Shown here one piece after another: positions 33,696 through 43,338 of a stretch of DNA of 64,000 nt. Origin of the DNA: JAEUQQ01 sp963697285 (GTDB taxonomy: Bacteria > Acidobacteriota > Vicinamibacteria > Vicinamibacterales > JAFNAJ01); the NCBI GenBank assembly GCA_963697285.1, contig CAVONI010000012.1, positions 620,001-684,000 of the forward strand, written 5' to 3'. Under the pieces are notes generated by a model, which did no database searches, was not told where the DNA came from, and saw only the letters and a program-made list of their open reading frames with translations. Both the position numbers and the translations under genes were made by a program. Every line of letters starts with the position of its first letter. Position 1 is the stretch's first letter.

Positions 33696-34059
33696 ATGGA
33701 TCGCGCGACCATGCTCGACCGGGCCTGCCGGCAGCACGGCGTGCTCGCCGTCTACCTGTTCGGCTCGCGAGCCGATGAGGGCCAGGCGCTGGAACGTCGG
33801 CGCCGCGGACTCGTTCCTGCGCCGAGCGCTCGAAGGCCTCTTCGACACCGCTCGGCATCTGCTTGCCAAGCGGTTTGGTGACGCAGGGCTGGAGTATCGA
33901 CAGGTCGCGCGAGCCTGCGCCGAGCGCGGATTGATCGGCGATAGCCTCCTTGCCGCCCGCTTCGTGCAGATGGCGGGATTCAGGAACCGACTGAAGGCGT
34001 GCAACGCGGGGGCGACGGCCGTCGATCCCGTTTGCCTGTCGCCACTGCCCGCGGCGTGA
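33696..34059 (+). pseudogene. Collapsed MNT nucleotidyltransferase / HEPN toxin-antitoxin remnant
   Basis: The frame from ATG 33696 reads MLDRACRQHGVLAVYLFGSRADEG, the GSxxxG-type start of a minimal nucleotidyltransferase (MNT) antitoxin, then loses sense after about residue 32. Shifting frame, the text continues as the middle and end of a HEPN protein: ADSFLRRALEGLFDTARHLLAKRFG and RGLIGDSLLAARFVQMAGFRNRL. The HEPN RX4-6H catalytic motif that should follow is missing. An internal deletion has fused the two genes, removing the catalytic parts of both. Confidence 0.7.
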
Positions 34060-34114
34060 CGTAAGCTCTGCGCAACTGCCCGCCGCTCGCCGGCAGCATC
34101 ATCGTGGAGTCGTC

Positions 34115-35641
34115 ATGCCTGATTCGCCCTGGCCTCATCGGCTCGACCGCCGCGCCTTCTTCAGGCGCGCAGGACTCACCACCGCGCTGCTCTCGGGTGT
34201 CACGAACGCGTTCGGGCAAGACGTGAAGAAGCCGCCGTTCGTGCCGATCGCGCGTCCCAACGGCCTCGTCCGCGTGCGCGGGCGGGTGCATGCCCACGGG
34301 GCCGGCATCGGCCGCGTGGCGGTGACCGACGGCGTCTCGGTGGTGCAGACCGATGCGAACGGCCACTTCGCACTGGTCGCCGCGCCGCGGCAGCCGTTCG
34401 TCTACATCTCGGTGCCGCGCACGCACAGCATCCCGCAGAACCCGACGGGCACGGCGCGGTTCTACCAGCCGATCGTGGCCTCGCCATCCGGAGACGCGTC
34501 GGCCGAGTTCAACCTGGCACCGCGCCTTGCATCGTCCGAGGACCACGGTTTCCTCGCACTCCCCGACCCGCAGACGCAGGATGCGGAAGACATGGGGATG
34601 CTCCACGCCCAGACGGTGCCCGAGATCCGCCAGTGGACGTCGCAACAAGGCCAACGTGCGCTGTTCGGCGTGGCCGTCGGCGACATCATGTTCGACGATC
34701 TCACGCTGTATCCCGAGTACGAGCGCGCCGTGCAGGCGATGGGTCTGCCGTTCTTCCAGGTCGTCGGCAACCACGACCTCGACTACGCGGCGCGCTCAGC
34801 CGAGCTGACCACATCGACCTTCATGCGCCATTTCGGGCCGCCGTATTACTCGTTCGACGTGGGCGCCGTGCATTACGTCGTCCTGCAGGACGTGCTGTAT
34901 CACGGCACCGGCTACGTCGGGTACGTCGATGAACGACAACTCCAGTGGCTGGAGGCCGACCTGGCGCTCGTCGAGCCGGGGCGGCGCGTTGTCGTGTTCA
35001 TGCACATCCCGCTCGAGAGCAAGCAGTGGACCCGTGACAACGAACGGCGCGCATCGCCCACTGTGTCGGTGAACAACCGCGCGGCGGTCTACGCACTGCT
35101 CGCCCGCCACCACGTCGACGTCATCAGCGGGCACACGCACGAGAACGAGCACGTGTTCGAGGGCGGTGTGCACGAGCACGTGCAGGGCACCGTGTGCGGC
35201 GCGTGGTGGACGGGACCGATCTGCCATGACGGAACGCCCGCCGGCTACGGCATCTACGACGTGCGCGGAGAGTCGATCGCGTGGACGTACAAGGCGACCG
35301 GGCAGCCGCTCGATCACCAACTGCGTGTCTATGGTCCCGGCAGCGACCCCGCCGCCCCCGACGAGCTGATCGCCAACGTGTGGAACTGGGATCCGAAGTG
35401 GACGGTCGAGTGGATCTCCGACGGCGTTCCGCGCGGGCCAATGGCCCGGCGCGTCGGGCTGGATCCGCTGTCGGTGCAGTTGCACGCGGGCGCGAGCCTG
35501 CCGAAGCGGCGGACGTGGGTCGAGCCCGAACGCACCGGGCACCTGTTCTATGCGCCCGTCGGACCGGCGACGCGCGAGGTGCAGGTGCGCGCGACCGACC
35601 GGTTCGGTCGCACGTTCACGGCGCACTGGCGTGCATCCTGA
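34115..35641 (+). CDS. Tat-exported calcineurin-like metallophosphoesterase
   Basis: 508 residues. A twin-arginine signal (DRRAFFRRAGLTTALLSG) opens the protein, followed by an Ig-like carboxypeptidase-regulatory segment (VRVRGRVHAHGAGIGRVAVTDG). The phosphoesterase core shows FGVAVGDIMFDD, QVVGNHDLDY, VVFMHIPLES and ISGHTHENEHV, the metal-ligand motifs of this superfamily. A C-terminal all-beta domain (about 400-508) completes it. Similar three-domain proteins act on phosphodiesters or phospholipids outside the cytoplasm. No gene partner is obvious. Confidence 0.87.
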   Translation: MPDSPWPHRLDRRAFFRRAGLTTALLSGVTNAFGQDVKKPPFVPIARPNGLVRVRGRVHAHGAGIGRVAVTDGVSVVQTDANGHFALVAAPRQPFVYISVPRTHSIPQNPTGTARFYQPIVASPSGDASAEFNLAPRLASSEDHGFLALPDPQTQDAEDMGMLHAQTVPEIRQWTSQQGQRALFGVAVGDIMFDDLTLYPEYERAVQAMGLPFFQVVGNHDLDYAARSAELTTSTFMRHFGPPYYSFDVGAVHYVVLQDVLYHGTGYVGYVDERQLQWLEADLALVEPGRRVVVFMHIPLESKQWTRDNERRASPTVSVNNRAAVYALLARHHVDVISGHTHENEHVFEGGVHEHVQGTVCGAWWTGPICHDGTPAGYGIYDVRGESIAWTYKATGQPLDHQLRVYGPGSDPAAPDELIANVWNWDPKWTVEWISDGVPRGPMARRVGLDPLSVQLHAGASLPKRRTWVEPERTGHLFYAPVGPATREVQVRATDRFGRTFTAHWRAS

Positions 35642-35772
35642 CCGCCTCGGGTCGACTGGCCCGGACGCCCGGCTGGCGCGATCGCGGCTCGAGAGCGGCC
35701 ATGGCGTCACCCCTCCAGCGGGCTCGGAGGGGTCGCCGGCGTGACCTTCGCATTACACTAGCTGCCAGAGTC

Positions 35773-36831
35773 GTGATCGGTCGCGCTGCACTCCTCGCTC
35801 TCGCCTCACTCCTGCTGGTGGCCCACGCGCCGGCGCAAGCGCAGCACGACGGGATCGACACGCTCCTCACGCAACAGTTCCGCTTCACGGCCACCGAACT
35901 CGCGCGCCTGCGCGCCGGTGACGCGATTGCCCGCCATGTGCCCACCAACACGGGGCGCGAGATCGTCCTCGTCGGCGCGATCAAGGTGGCGGCTCCTGCC
36001 GGTGCCATGGTGGCGATGATCCGCGACATCCAGCGCCTCGAGTCGGGGCGCGGGTTCCTCGCGACACGGAAGCTCAGTAATCCGCCCCGCCTCGACGACT
36101 TCGCGCCGCTGCAGTTGCCACCTCGCGACCTCGATGCCCTGCGCTCGTGCCGGCCGGGTCGGTGCGATGTCAAGCTGGGACAGGCAGCCTTCGACCGGCT
36201 CGCCGCCTTCGATTGGCGAGTCGCCGATGCGGCGTCACGCGCCCAGGCCCTCGTGCACGAGATGGCGCTCGCGTACGTCGAGGCGTATCGTCAAGGCGGC
36301 AACGGCCAACTCCCGGTGTATCTCGACAAGGCCAAGCCCTCCCCGGCGGCGCTCGAGTTCACGGAACTCCTCGAGCCCGCACGACCACTGCTCGACCGCG
36401 CGCCCGGGCTCGCCGATCACCTCACCGACTATCCCGCCCGGCGTCCGGCGCACGCTGACGAGTTCTTCTACTGGTCGGTCGTCGACTTCGGCCTCAAGCC
36501 GCTGTTCCGCATCAACCAGACCGTGGTCGCGCCGGCCGAGGGAGCCGACGGCACGCGGTTCGTGGTGGCCACCAAGCAGCTCTACGCAAGCCATTACTTC
36601 ACCACGGCCCTCGAGGTCCGCGCCATCATCGACGACCCGGAGCGGCCTGGCACGGGACACTACCTCGTGGCCATGACCCTCGGGCGCGTCGATGGGTTCC
36701 CGGCCCTGTTCGGTGGCCTGGTCAGGGCGAAGGTGCGCTCGGCATCGCTCGACGCGATGCTCCGATCGCTGCGCGCGACAAAACGCCGCGTCGAAGCCAC
36801 TTCGCTGACGATGCCCCACCGCACGCGCTGA
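35773..36831 (+). CDS. Exported protein of unknown function
   Basis: 352 residues from GTG 35773, which begins a clean signal peptide (IGRAALLALASLLLVAHAPAQAQ); an in-frame ATG 24 codons earlier would bury it. The mature part has a conserved-looking LTQQFRFTATELARLRAGDAIARHV opening, CRPGRC, and DEFFYWSVVDFGLKPLFRINQTVV, which is reminiscent of lipid-binding or START-like proteins, but I cannot assign a family. It converges with korB across a 133-bp gap holding a strong dyad. Confidence 0.65.
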   Translation: MIGRAALLALASLLLVAHAPAQAQHDGIDTLLTQQFRFTATELARLRAGDAIARHVPTNTGREIVLVGAIKVAAPAGAMVAMIRDIQRLESGRGFLATRKLSNPPRLDDFAPLQLPPRDLDALRSCRPGRCDVKLGQAAFDRLAAFDWRVADAASRAQALVHEMALAYVEAYRQGGNGQLPVYLDKAKPSPAALEFTELLEPARPLLDRAPGLADHLTDYPARRPAHADEFFYWSVVDFGLKPLFRINQTVVAPAEGADGTRFVVATKQLYASHYFTTALEVRAIIDDPERPGTGHYLVAMTLGRVDGFPALFGGLVRAKVRSASLDAMLRSLRATKRRVEATSLTMPHRTR

Positions 36832-36835
36832 AACA

Positions 36836-36883
36836 ACTCCCGGAGTGATTTGTACCGGCAGGAGTGTCAACCACTCCGGGAGT
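36836..36883. terminator. Possible bidirectional terminator between convergent genes
   Basis: Perfect 12-bp arms actcccggagtg (36836-36847) and cactccgggagt (36872-36883) flank a 24-base loop, starting 5 bp after the plus-strand stop. No T-run follows, so a Rho-independent call is uncertain. A protein-binding dyad or repeat is an alternative. Confidence 0.4.
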
Positions 36884-36964
36884 CATTCTTCGCGTGGGAC
36901 CACGATGCGCGCACGTACGCACCACGGGCCCGAACGTCGTCACGACGCCGGGCCCGGTGGATGC

Positions 36965-37843
36965 CTAGCGCGGGATGAAGTTGTCGAGGATGCGCTCGCG
37001 CGGCACGGACTTGACCGCGAACTGCTCCTGGCGTTGAGCGACCGCTTCGTCGTACGTCGGCCCGGGGTTGGGGTCCTGGTAGAACACGCCCGTGTAGAGC
37101 GTTTCGCCGTATGCCTGCGCCAGGTCCATCGCGGCGATGCGGTTGGTCGAGTCGTGGCCGATCGACGCCAGGCTCTTCATCCCCGACTTGTGCGCCTTGA
37201 GTTGCTGGTCGGGCTGCCCGAACGTGATGCACGGCGACTGCACGTTGACGAACGCGAAGCCCCTGAAGCGAATGGCCGCTTCGATCAGCGTCGAGAGCCC
37301 CGCCATGTCGGCCGGTGTGCCCTGGGCCACGAACCGCGCCCCGTACCCGAGCACGTACAACAGCGGGTTGACCGGATCCTCGAGGCTGCCGAACACCGAC
37401 GAGGCCGTCGTCAGGCCGCGGGGTGACGTGGGCGACAGCTGACCTTTCGTGAGGCCATAGATCTGGTTGTCCATCACGATGTAGGTCATGTCGATGTTGC
37501 GGCGGATGGCGTGCGGCAGGTGGCCGCCACCGATCGAGAACCCGTCGCCGTCACCCCCGGCGGCCAGCACCAGCAGGTCGGGATTCGCGAGCTTGATGCC
37601 CTGCGCGATCGGCAGCGCGCGCCCGTGCACGCTGTTGAACCCGTACGCCGTCGTGTAGCCGGGAATGCGGCTCGAGCAGCCGATGCCCGACACGAACGCG
37701 ATGTCGTGCGGCGCGCGCCCGATGGCCGACAACGCCCGATAGATCGACTGCAGGACCCCGAAATCGCCGCAGCCAGGACACCAGATCGGCTTGAGCTCAC
37801 TCTTGAAATCCTGGACCGCGAAACCCGTTGTGCACGTGCTCAT
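36965..37843 (-). CDS. korB: 2-oxoglutarate/2-oxoacid:ferredoxin oxidoreductase, beta subunit
   Basis: 292 residues. The iron-sulfur cysteines are in IWCPGCGDFG (Cys22, Cys25) and GIGCSSRIPGY; the thiamine-diphosphate motif is AAGGDGDGFSIGGGHLPHA with the later DNQIYGLTKGQLSPTS. It is the TPP- and [4Fe-4S]-binding half of the enzyme that oxidatively decarboxylates 2-oxoglutarate to succinyl-CoA with ferredoxin. The alpha/gamma subunit gene lies 70 bp upstream in the same direction. Confidence 0.93.
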   Translation of the reverse strand: MSTCTTGFAVQDFKSELKPIWCPGCGDFGVLQSIYRALSAIGRAPHDIAFVSGIGCSSRIPGYTTAYGFNSVHGRALPIAQGIKLANPDLLVLAAGGDGDGFSIGGGHLPHAIRRNIDMTYIVMDNQIYGLTKGQLSPTSPRGLTTASSVFGSLEDPVNPLLYVLGYGARFVAQGTPADMAGLSTLIEAAIRFRGFAFVNVQSPCITFGQPDQQLKAHKSGMKSLASIGHDSTNRIAAMDLAQAYGETLYTGVFYQDPNPGPTYDEAVAQRQEQFAVKSVPRERILDNFIPR

Positions 37844-37913
37844 TGGTGGAATCCCCTGTGTTCTCGCTGCCTGACGCGGGGGCGCCCCTCGGTGCGCCCG
37901 GCCTCGCATGCGC

Positions 37914-39711
37914 TCAATCGATCGCTGGTTCGTGAAGCCCTGACAGATTCCGCTGCACCGACATGGCGATGTCGCGCAGGCGTTCGGCGACCTCGGCCGG
38001 CGTGAACGGGTTCGATCCGCTGCGTGACCACGACTGGATGGACCTCGGCACTTCGACGTACATCCGCAGCATGCGGTAGAGCTGTCCCTGGTGCGACTGC
38101 TCGACGATGAAGCCTCCGCGCAACGACGCGAAGAACTCATCATAGACCTCCTGCGCCACCGGGTAGATCAGGCGGGGCACGAGGAGCTTGGCCGACACGC
38201 CGATCAACTCCGCCTGGTGGAGCCCCTCGCGTGCCACGCCCGCCACGCTGCCCCAGCTGACGATGCCGATCGTCGCCTTCGGATCGCCATGCAGGTCGAA
38301 CAGGTCGCGCCGTGCCTTCAGCGGCGTCAGCTTCCTGATGCGCTTCTCGTTCATCCGCGCGTGAATCGCCCCGCTCGCCGTCGGCGCGCCCGCCTCGTTG
38401 TGCTCGATGCCCGAGGCCAGGTAGTTCCCGCTCGGCATGCCGGGCGCGCTGATCGGGCTGACGCCCGACTCCGTCATCGCGAACCGCTGGTAGTGCTCGA
38501 GTTCGACCGGTGTCGGCGTGCGACGCTCGATGAGCGGGAAGCGCGAGGTGTCGATCGGATCGACCACTTCCTTCCGCTGCCCGAGGTCACCGTCAGAGAG
38601 GACGATGACCGGCGTCTGGTACTGCTCGGCGATGTTGAACGCCTCGACGGTCGTCCCGAAGAGGTCGGCCACGGTCGTCGGCGCCAGCACCGGACGCACT
38701 GCGTCGCCGTGCGCCGAGAACACCGCCTGGTACAGGTCTGACTGCTCGCTCTTCGTAGGGATGCCCGTCGATGGGCCGCCACGCTGGACATTCACGCAGA
38801 CCAGCGGCAGTTCGGCGATCGTGGCCAGCCCAAGCATCTCGCTCTTCAGCGACATGCCGGGACCCGAGGTCGCGGTCATCGCCTTCTTGCCCGCGAACGA
38901 CGCCCCGACGACCGCGCCCACGCCGGCGATCTCGTCTTCGGCCTGGAAGACGACCCCGCCGTACTTCCAGATCTCGCGTCCCAGGTACTGCATGATCTCG
39001 GTCGAGGGCGTGATGGGATAGCCCCCGAAGAACGTGCAGCCCGCGAAGATGGCCGCGGCGCCGCACATCTCGTTGCCGTCGGTGAGCAACTTGGGCGAGG
39101 CTTCGGTCCCCAGCGGCAGCAGCGGCTTGGCTTCGGCCAGCGGGTGCGCTTCGGCATACTCGCGTCCGGCCAGGAAGGCGCGCTCGTTCTGGGCCAGCAC
39201 GTCTTCGCTCTTCTTCGAGAACTTCCGGCGGATCCCGGAGAGCAGCGCGTCGGGAATGAACCCGAACCATCCCGCCATCAGGCCGAGCACCACGGTGTTC
39301 TTGGCCTTCTCGGTGCCCGCGACCTCCTTGGCGATCTTCGTGACCGGCGCCGGCACCAGCGCCGCCGGCCTGTACGCCACCGAACGGCGGACCCTCGGGA
39401 CCGATTGGCTGTTCGGCCTCGTAGATCACGATCGTCTGCGGTCCGACGGGCAACTCAGCGCCAAATCGCAGGAAATCGGCCCAGTTCAGCGCCACGGCCA
39501 CGTCGAGCGTGCCCGCGACCGTGAACACCTCGGCCTTGGCGACGCGAAGCTTGAACGAAGACTCACCGCCCCTGATCTGGGGACCGAAACTCTTCGTGAG
39601 AATGGCGTGGTAGCCGGTCAAGGCCGCAGCCGTGATGAGCGAATCGCCGGCCGAAATCACGCCGTCGCCGCCAGCGCCCGCCATGCCAATCAGGATGTCG
39701 TCGGTGGTCAT
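37914..39711 (-). CDS. korA: 2-oxoacid:ferredoxin oxidoreductase, fused gamma-alpha subunit; one +1 frameshift
   Basis: The N-terminal gamma domain reads MTTDDILIGMAGAGGDGVISAGD to about residue 112 (GPEGPPFG). The frame then shifts by +1 near 39379 (ccacc on the plus strand) and continues as AYRPAALVPAPVTKIAKEVAG and the alpha domain: GYPITPSTEIMQYLGR, EDEIAGVGAVVGASFAGKKAMTATSGPG and QRGGPSTGIPTKSEQSDL. About 598 residues if restored. The single extra base in an otherwise well-preserved gene suggests sequencing error more than decay. gaggaact precedes the start. Its partner korB follows. Confidence 0.85.
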
Positions 39712-39847
39712 AGTTCCTCAACTGTGGTTCGCATCAGACACGGGAAGAGAACGTAGCCAGGAAGGATAGCAAGGGTGGTACCGTACCGGTTTTCCTGATG
39801 AAATCATCGGCGGGGCCCCAGCGGTGCCGGATCTCCGGCAACCGTGC

Positions 39848-42112
39848 CTAGGGAAACAACCACCGCAGGCCCACGCGCGCGGTCCGCGGCCAGCCGATCG
39901 CCCGCGTCGGCGTGCGCGCGACATCATACTCGGCATCGAACAGGTTCTCGACCGCGACCGAGACCGCCAGCCCACCAGCCACGTGCCTCGACAGCGCCGC
40001 GTCGACGACCGTGAACGGTTCGAGCACCAGCGTGTTCAGGTCGTCGTCGTACTGGGCCCCGACGCGGCGGGCCTGCAAGGTCATCGTGCCGAGGGCCTCG
40101 CTGATGAGGGTCGCACCACCCGTGAGCTGGTAGCGCGGCGACTGCGGCACGGTCTTGCCCTCGAGCTGCGGTTGCGCCGGAGCGCTGTGGACACGCGCCC
40201 AGCCGACCACGCCGGCGGCTGTCATACGCAGCCACGGGGCCGCGCGCCACTCGGCTTCGAGCTCGGCACCCCGCGCCCGCAACGTGTCGGTGTTCTGCCG
40301 CTGCCGCGTGACCTGAATCGGCGTCGAGCTGAGCGTGACGTTGGTCACCGCATCCTCGAGGCTGTTCCAGTACACCGTGGCACGCGTGGTGATCGCGGCG
40401 ATCCGCCACCTGGCACCACCCTCGACACCCGTCAACTGCTCGGGATCCAGCGACGGGTTGGCGTTCGTGAGGATGTTTCCTACTCGGAACGCGCGGTAAC
40501 GCTCGTTGAGCGTGGGCGCACGCGACGAGCGGTAGGCGGCGCCGTGCACCGACCATGCGTCAGAGATCTGCCAGCCTGCGCTCACCCGCGGGTTGAGCAG
40601 CGTGGACGACTGTTCGGGCTGCGACGTCACGACGGGAGTGGTCTGCACGCGATCGAGGCGCATGCCCGCCGAGATCGTCACGTTCGACGCAGGCGTGAAC
40701 GATCCCCTGACGAACATCCCCATCGCGCGCTCGGTGCCCCCGCTGCTCGCCTCTTCGATCAAGGCACCCGTCACGCCGTAGCGACGCTCGGTCTGCGTGG
40801 CGCGCGTGCGGTGCGCGTCGGCGCCCACCAGGAAGGCCGCGTGCAACCAGGCACGCGCCCACTGCGCCTGCCCCAGTTCGAAGCTGGTCGGGATCCGCTG
40901 CTCGGACGTCAGCCTCTCGGCCGAACGCCCCGCGAGGATGGCCGAGAACGTCTGGTAGTAGCCCTGCGTTCCTGCAGCCACCCGCGTTGACCACTGCCCT
41001 CCGGCGAGATGGCCAGAGACGTCTCCCGACCACTGCCGCCAGTTCGTGTCGTTCACCTGCAGGGGCGTGCCGTTCGCACGCTGCTCGTCGGATGCGCGCA
41101 CGCGCGCCGCCGCCTGCCAGGCCCGCCCCTGGCGCGCCACGGCCACACCGCTCGTGAGGTAGGTGCTCGCGGCACGCGTATCGACGGCACCGCGATCGGC
41201 CTCGGCGACGACGAACACACCGTCCGTGTCGTACCACTCACCCGCGGCCGACGCGCTCCATCCGCCCGCCCGTGCGACGGCAAATGCCGACAGTCTCGAC
41301 GTCTCCTGCCCTCCGTACTCGGCAAGCAACCGCGCGCGGCTGCCGCCGGACGCATCGATCGTCACGACCTGCACGACCCCGCCGAGCGCTTCGGCGCCGT
41401 AGAGGTCGCCACCAGCGCCGCGCATCACCTCGACACGGTCGATGGAGGCCAGCGGCACGCGGTTCCAGTAGACCCAGCTTCCGAACGGATCGTTGAGGGC
41501 GAGGCCGTCGGCCAGCACGCTCGATCGGCTCGCCCCGGATCCCGACACGCCGCGCAGTGTCACGCCTTGCGTCGTGGGATTCGCCACGCGCGAGGTGCTC
41601 CGGCGGAACAGGCTGAAGCCCGGCGTCTGCCGCAGCGCGTCGTCGATCGCCCCGGCCCCGGATGCCAGGAGTTCCGCGCCGGTCACCACGGCGGTCGTCG
41701 GCGCGCCCGCCAACGGATCGGCGCCGCGCGATGCGGTCACCGTGACCGCTTCGTCGAGTCCTGCAGGAGCAAGGACGATGCGCAGCGTTTCGCCGGGCGT
41801 TGCGTCGGCCAGCGCGATGTCGGCAGTCGCGAAGCCGGCGGCCGACACGCGCAGCGCCAGGCGCCGTCCTCCGGACGCCGGCGGGAGCGGATCGATGATG
41901 AACCGACCGGCGGCGTCGGACGTCGTCGTCACCGCCGACGCCGCACCGAGCAGTTCGAGTGTCGCGCCCTGGACGACACCGCCCGACATGTCGACGACGA
42001 GGCCGGGCACACCAGTCGCCGACACGACAGGCTCCTGCGCCATGCCGACCGGAGGACACAGGAGCACCGCCGCGAGAATCGTCCCGAGGGCGAATCGCAT
42101 GCCAGCGAGCAT
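39848..42112 (-). CDS. TonB-dependent receptor with N-terminal carboxypeptidase-like domain (BtuB/siderophore-type)
   Basis: 754 residues from MLAGMRFALGTILAAVLLCP with signal peptide; ATG at 42100 is an alternative. A short Ig-like domain (GLVVDMSGGVVQGATLELLG) precedes the plug (EAVTVTASRGADPLAGAPTTAVVTGAELL, SVLADGLALNDPFGSWVYWNRVPLASIDRVEVMRGAGGDLYGAEALGG), which is more like vitamin B12 and siderophore receptors than the Oar type at 15.8 kb. The barrel ends ARVGLRWLFP with the terminal aromatic. Ligand unknown. Neighbours give no direct clue. Confidence 0.92.
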   Translation of the reverse strand: MLAGMRFALGTILAAVLLCPPVGMAQEPVVSATGVPGLVVDMSGGVVQGATLELLGAASAVTTTSDAAGRFIIDPLPPASGGRRLALRVSAAGFATADIALADATPGETLRIVLAPAGLDEAVTVTASRGADPLAGAPTTAVVTGAELLASGAGAIDDALRQTPGFSLFRRSTSRVANPTTQGVTLRGVSGSGASRSSVLADGLALNDPFGSWVYWNRVPLASIDRVEVMRGAGGDLYGAEALGGVVQVVTIDASGGSRARLLAEYGGQETSRLSAFAVARAGGWSASAAGEWYDTDGVFVVAEADRGAVDTRAASTYLTSGVAVARQGRAWQAAARVRASDEQRANGTPLQVNDTNWRQWSGDVSGHLAGGQWSTRVAAGTQGYYQTFSAILAGRSAERLTSEQRIPTSFELGQAQWARAWLHAAFLVGADAHRTRATQTERRYGVTGALIEEASSGGTERAMGMFVRGSFTPASNVTISAGMRLDRVQTTPVVTSQPEQSSTLLNPRVSAGWQISDAWSVHGAAYRSSRAPTLNERYRAFRVGNILTNANPSLDPEQLTGVEGGARWRIAAITTRATVYWNSLEDAVTNVTLSSTPIQVTRQRQNTDTLRARGAELEAEWRAAPWLRMTAAGVVGWARVHSAPAQPQLEGKTVPQSPRYQLTGGATLISEALGTMTLQARRVGAQYDDDLNTLVLEPFTVVDAALSRHVAGGLAVSVAVENLFDAEYDVARTPTRAIGWPRTARVGLRWLFP

Positions 42113-42162
42113 GCTGGACGCGCACCTCGTGGCGCCAGCGTCCGTTGAGGCATACGCCCGGA

Positions 42163-42852
42163 TCAGCACGATCGCAGCGACGTGCCGTCGACTGACAACT
42201 CGTCCAGCTGAGCGATCCGCACGCAGTCGCGCGCGGCATGCAGGTTGAGCGGATCGAGCAGCACCGCCTGCATCCCCGCCCCGCGCGCGCCCACGACATC
42301 GACTTCGTAGAGGTCGCCCACGTGCGTGGCCTCGGCAGCAGGAACGTCGAGCGACGCCAGCGCCGTCGTGAAGATGCGCGGGTCGGGCTTCTCGACACCC
42401 GCCTCCGCAGAGTCGACGACGAGTTCGAAGTAATCAGCCAGTCCGAGACGGCGCAGCAGGGCGTGGAGGCGTCCGTCGGAGTTCGAGATGACGATGAGGC
42501 GGAGTCCCTCGGCCCGAAGGCGCGTCAGCGTGTGGACGACCTGGGGACCGACCGATTCCCACAGATTGCGGGCACGATGCTCCTCCCTGACCGCTGCGAG
42601 CGCAGCCTCGAGGACCGCTGGCGACGAGACGCCCGCCGCTGTCATCAACTCTGCGAAGTAGATGGCGCCGTGCCCCGAGTTGCCGGTAGCCGACACGTGG
42701 CGTGGCTGGTCCATCGCGAACTTCGCGAGGGCATCGGCGCGAGCGAGCGAGGCCGGTGCGATCTCGATCGCCACCTTCGCCAATGCCGCCGACACGCGGT
42801 CCCAGTCGGGAAACACGAGCACACCGCCTGCGTCGAAGCTCACCACCTGCAT
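42163..42852 (-). CDS. HAD-superfamily hydrolase
   Basis: 229 residues. Motif I is SFDAGGVLVFPD (first aspartate present, second replaced by Gly as in many HAD members), motif II VISNSDG, motif III lysine EKPDPRIF, motif IV THVGDLYEVDVVGARGAG. A small helical cap follows motif I. Probably a phosphatase or haloacid-type hydrolase; substrate unknown. It is divergent from arsR with a 111-bp gap carrying the ArsR operator, so it might be affected by it. Confidence 0.85.
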   Translation of the reverse strand: MQVVSFDAGGVLVFPDWDRVSAALAKVAIEIAPASLARADALAKFAMDQPRHVSATGNSGHGAIYFAELMTAAGVSSPAVLEAALAAVREEHRARNLWESVGPQVVHTLTRLRAEGLRLIVISNSDGRLHALLRRLGLADYFELVVDSAEAGVEKPDPRIFTTALASLDVPAAEATHVGDLYEVDVVGARGAGMQAVLLDPLNLHAARDCVRIAQLDELSVDGTSLRSC

Positions 42853-42917
42853 TCGCCCCCCCTGCCTCCCGGCCACCTGCGCGCGGAGGTCGCGGACCGC
42901 GCGGGGCATTGTGTCTC

Positions 42918-42958
42918 TTGACGGGGCCTCGCCCGCAAGCGTATCGTCAATCGACGAT
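42918..42958 (+). promoter_or_regulatory. ArsR operator and promoter of the arsRDA operon
   Basis: The -35 ttgacg (42918-42923), an 18-base spacer and the -10 tatcgt (42942-42947) are overlapped by atcgtc-aatc-gacgat (42943-42958). The arsR ATG is only five bases past the dyad, so the transcript would have a leader of roughly ten bases and no visible Shine-Dalgarno. Matching sites precede ACR3 and arsC. Confidence 0.75.
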
Positions 42959-42963
42959 TTACG

Positions 42964-43302
42964 ATGCCAAAGACTCCAGACGCCTGCTGCCCTCCTTCGA
43001 CCGACGTCGCCTTCACGGCCGCCCCAGACGACCCGGTCGCCGATGCGCAACTCGCGGCCTTCGCCAAGGCCATCGCGCACCCGACGCGGGTCCGCATCCT
43101 GCGCCTGCTCGCCCACCGTGAGGCCCGCATGTGCAGCCACATCGTGGACGAACTGCCGCTTGCGCAGTCCACCGTCTCGGAACACCTGCGCATCCTGCGC
43201 GCCGCCGGCCTCGTCCGGGCCAACGAGCAGGGCCCGCGTGTCGGCTACTGCATCGTGCCCGGCGTGCTGAAGCAGTTCAAGCAACTCCTCCGCGCGCTCT
43301 GA
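42964..43302 (+). CDS. arsR: ArsR-family metalloregulator
   Basis: 112 residues. The winged HTH is EARMCSHIVDELPLAQSTVSEHLRILRAAGLV. Candidate As(III) ligands are the vicinal Cys8-Cys9 (DACCPPS), Cys57 in the HTH region and Cys96 (GYCIVPG); the classical ELCVCDL motif is absent, so this is one of the alternative ArsR site types. It represses its own operon; release occurs when trivalent arsenic binds. The operator overlaps its promoter immediately upstream. Confidence 0.92.
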   Translation: MPKTPDACCPPSTDVAFTAAPDDPVADAQLAAFAKAIAHPTRVRILRLLAHREARMCSHIVDELPLAQSTVSEHLRILRAAGLVRANEQGPRVGYCIVPGVLKQFKQLLRAL

Positions 43303-43338
43303 CCGTCGCGGTCACCACCGATGGAGAAAGGACGACCC

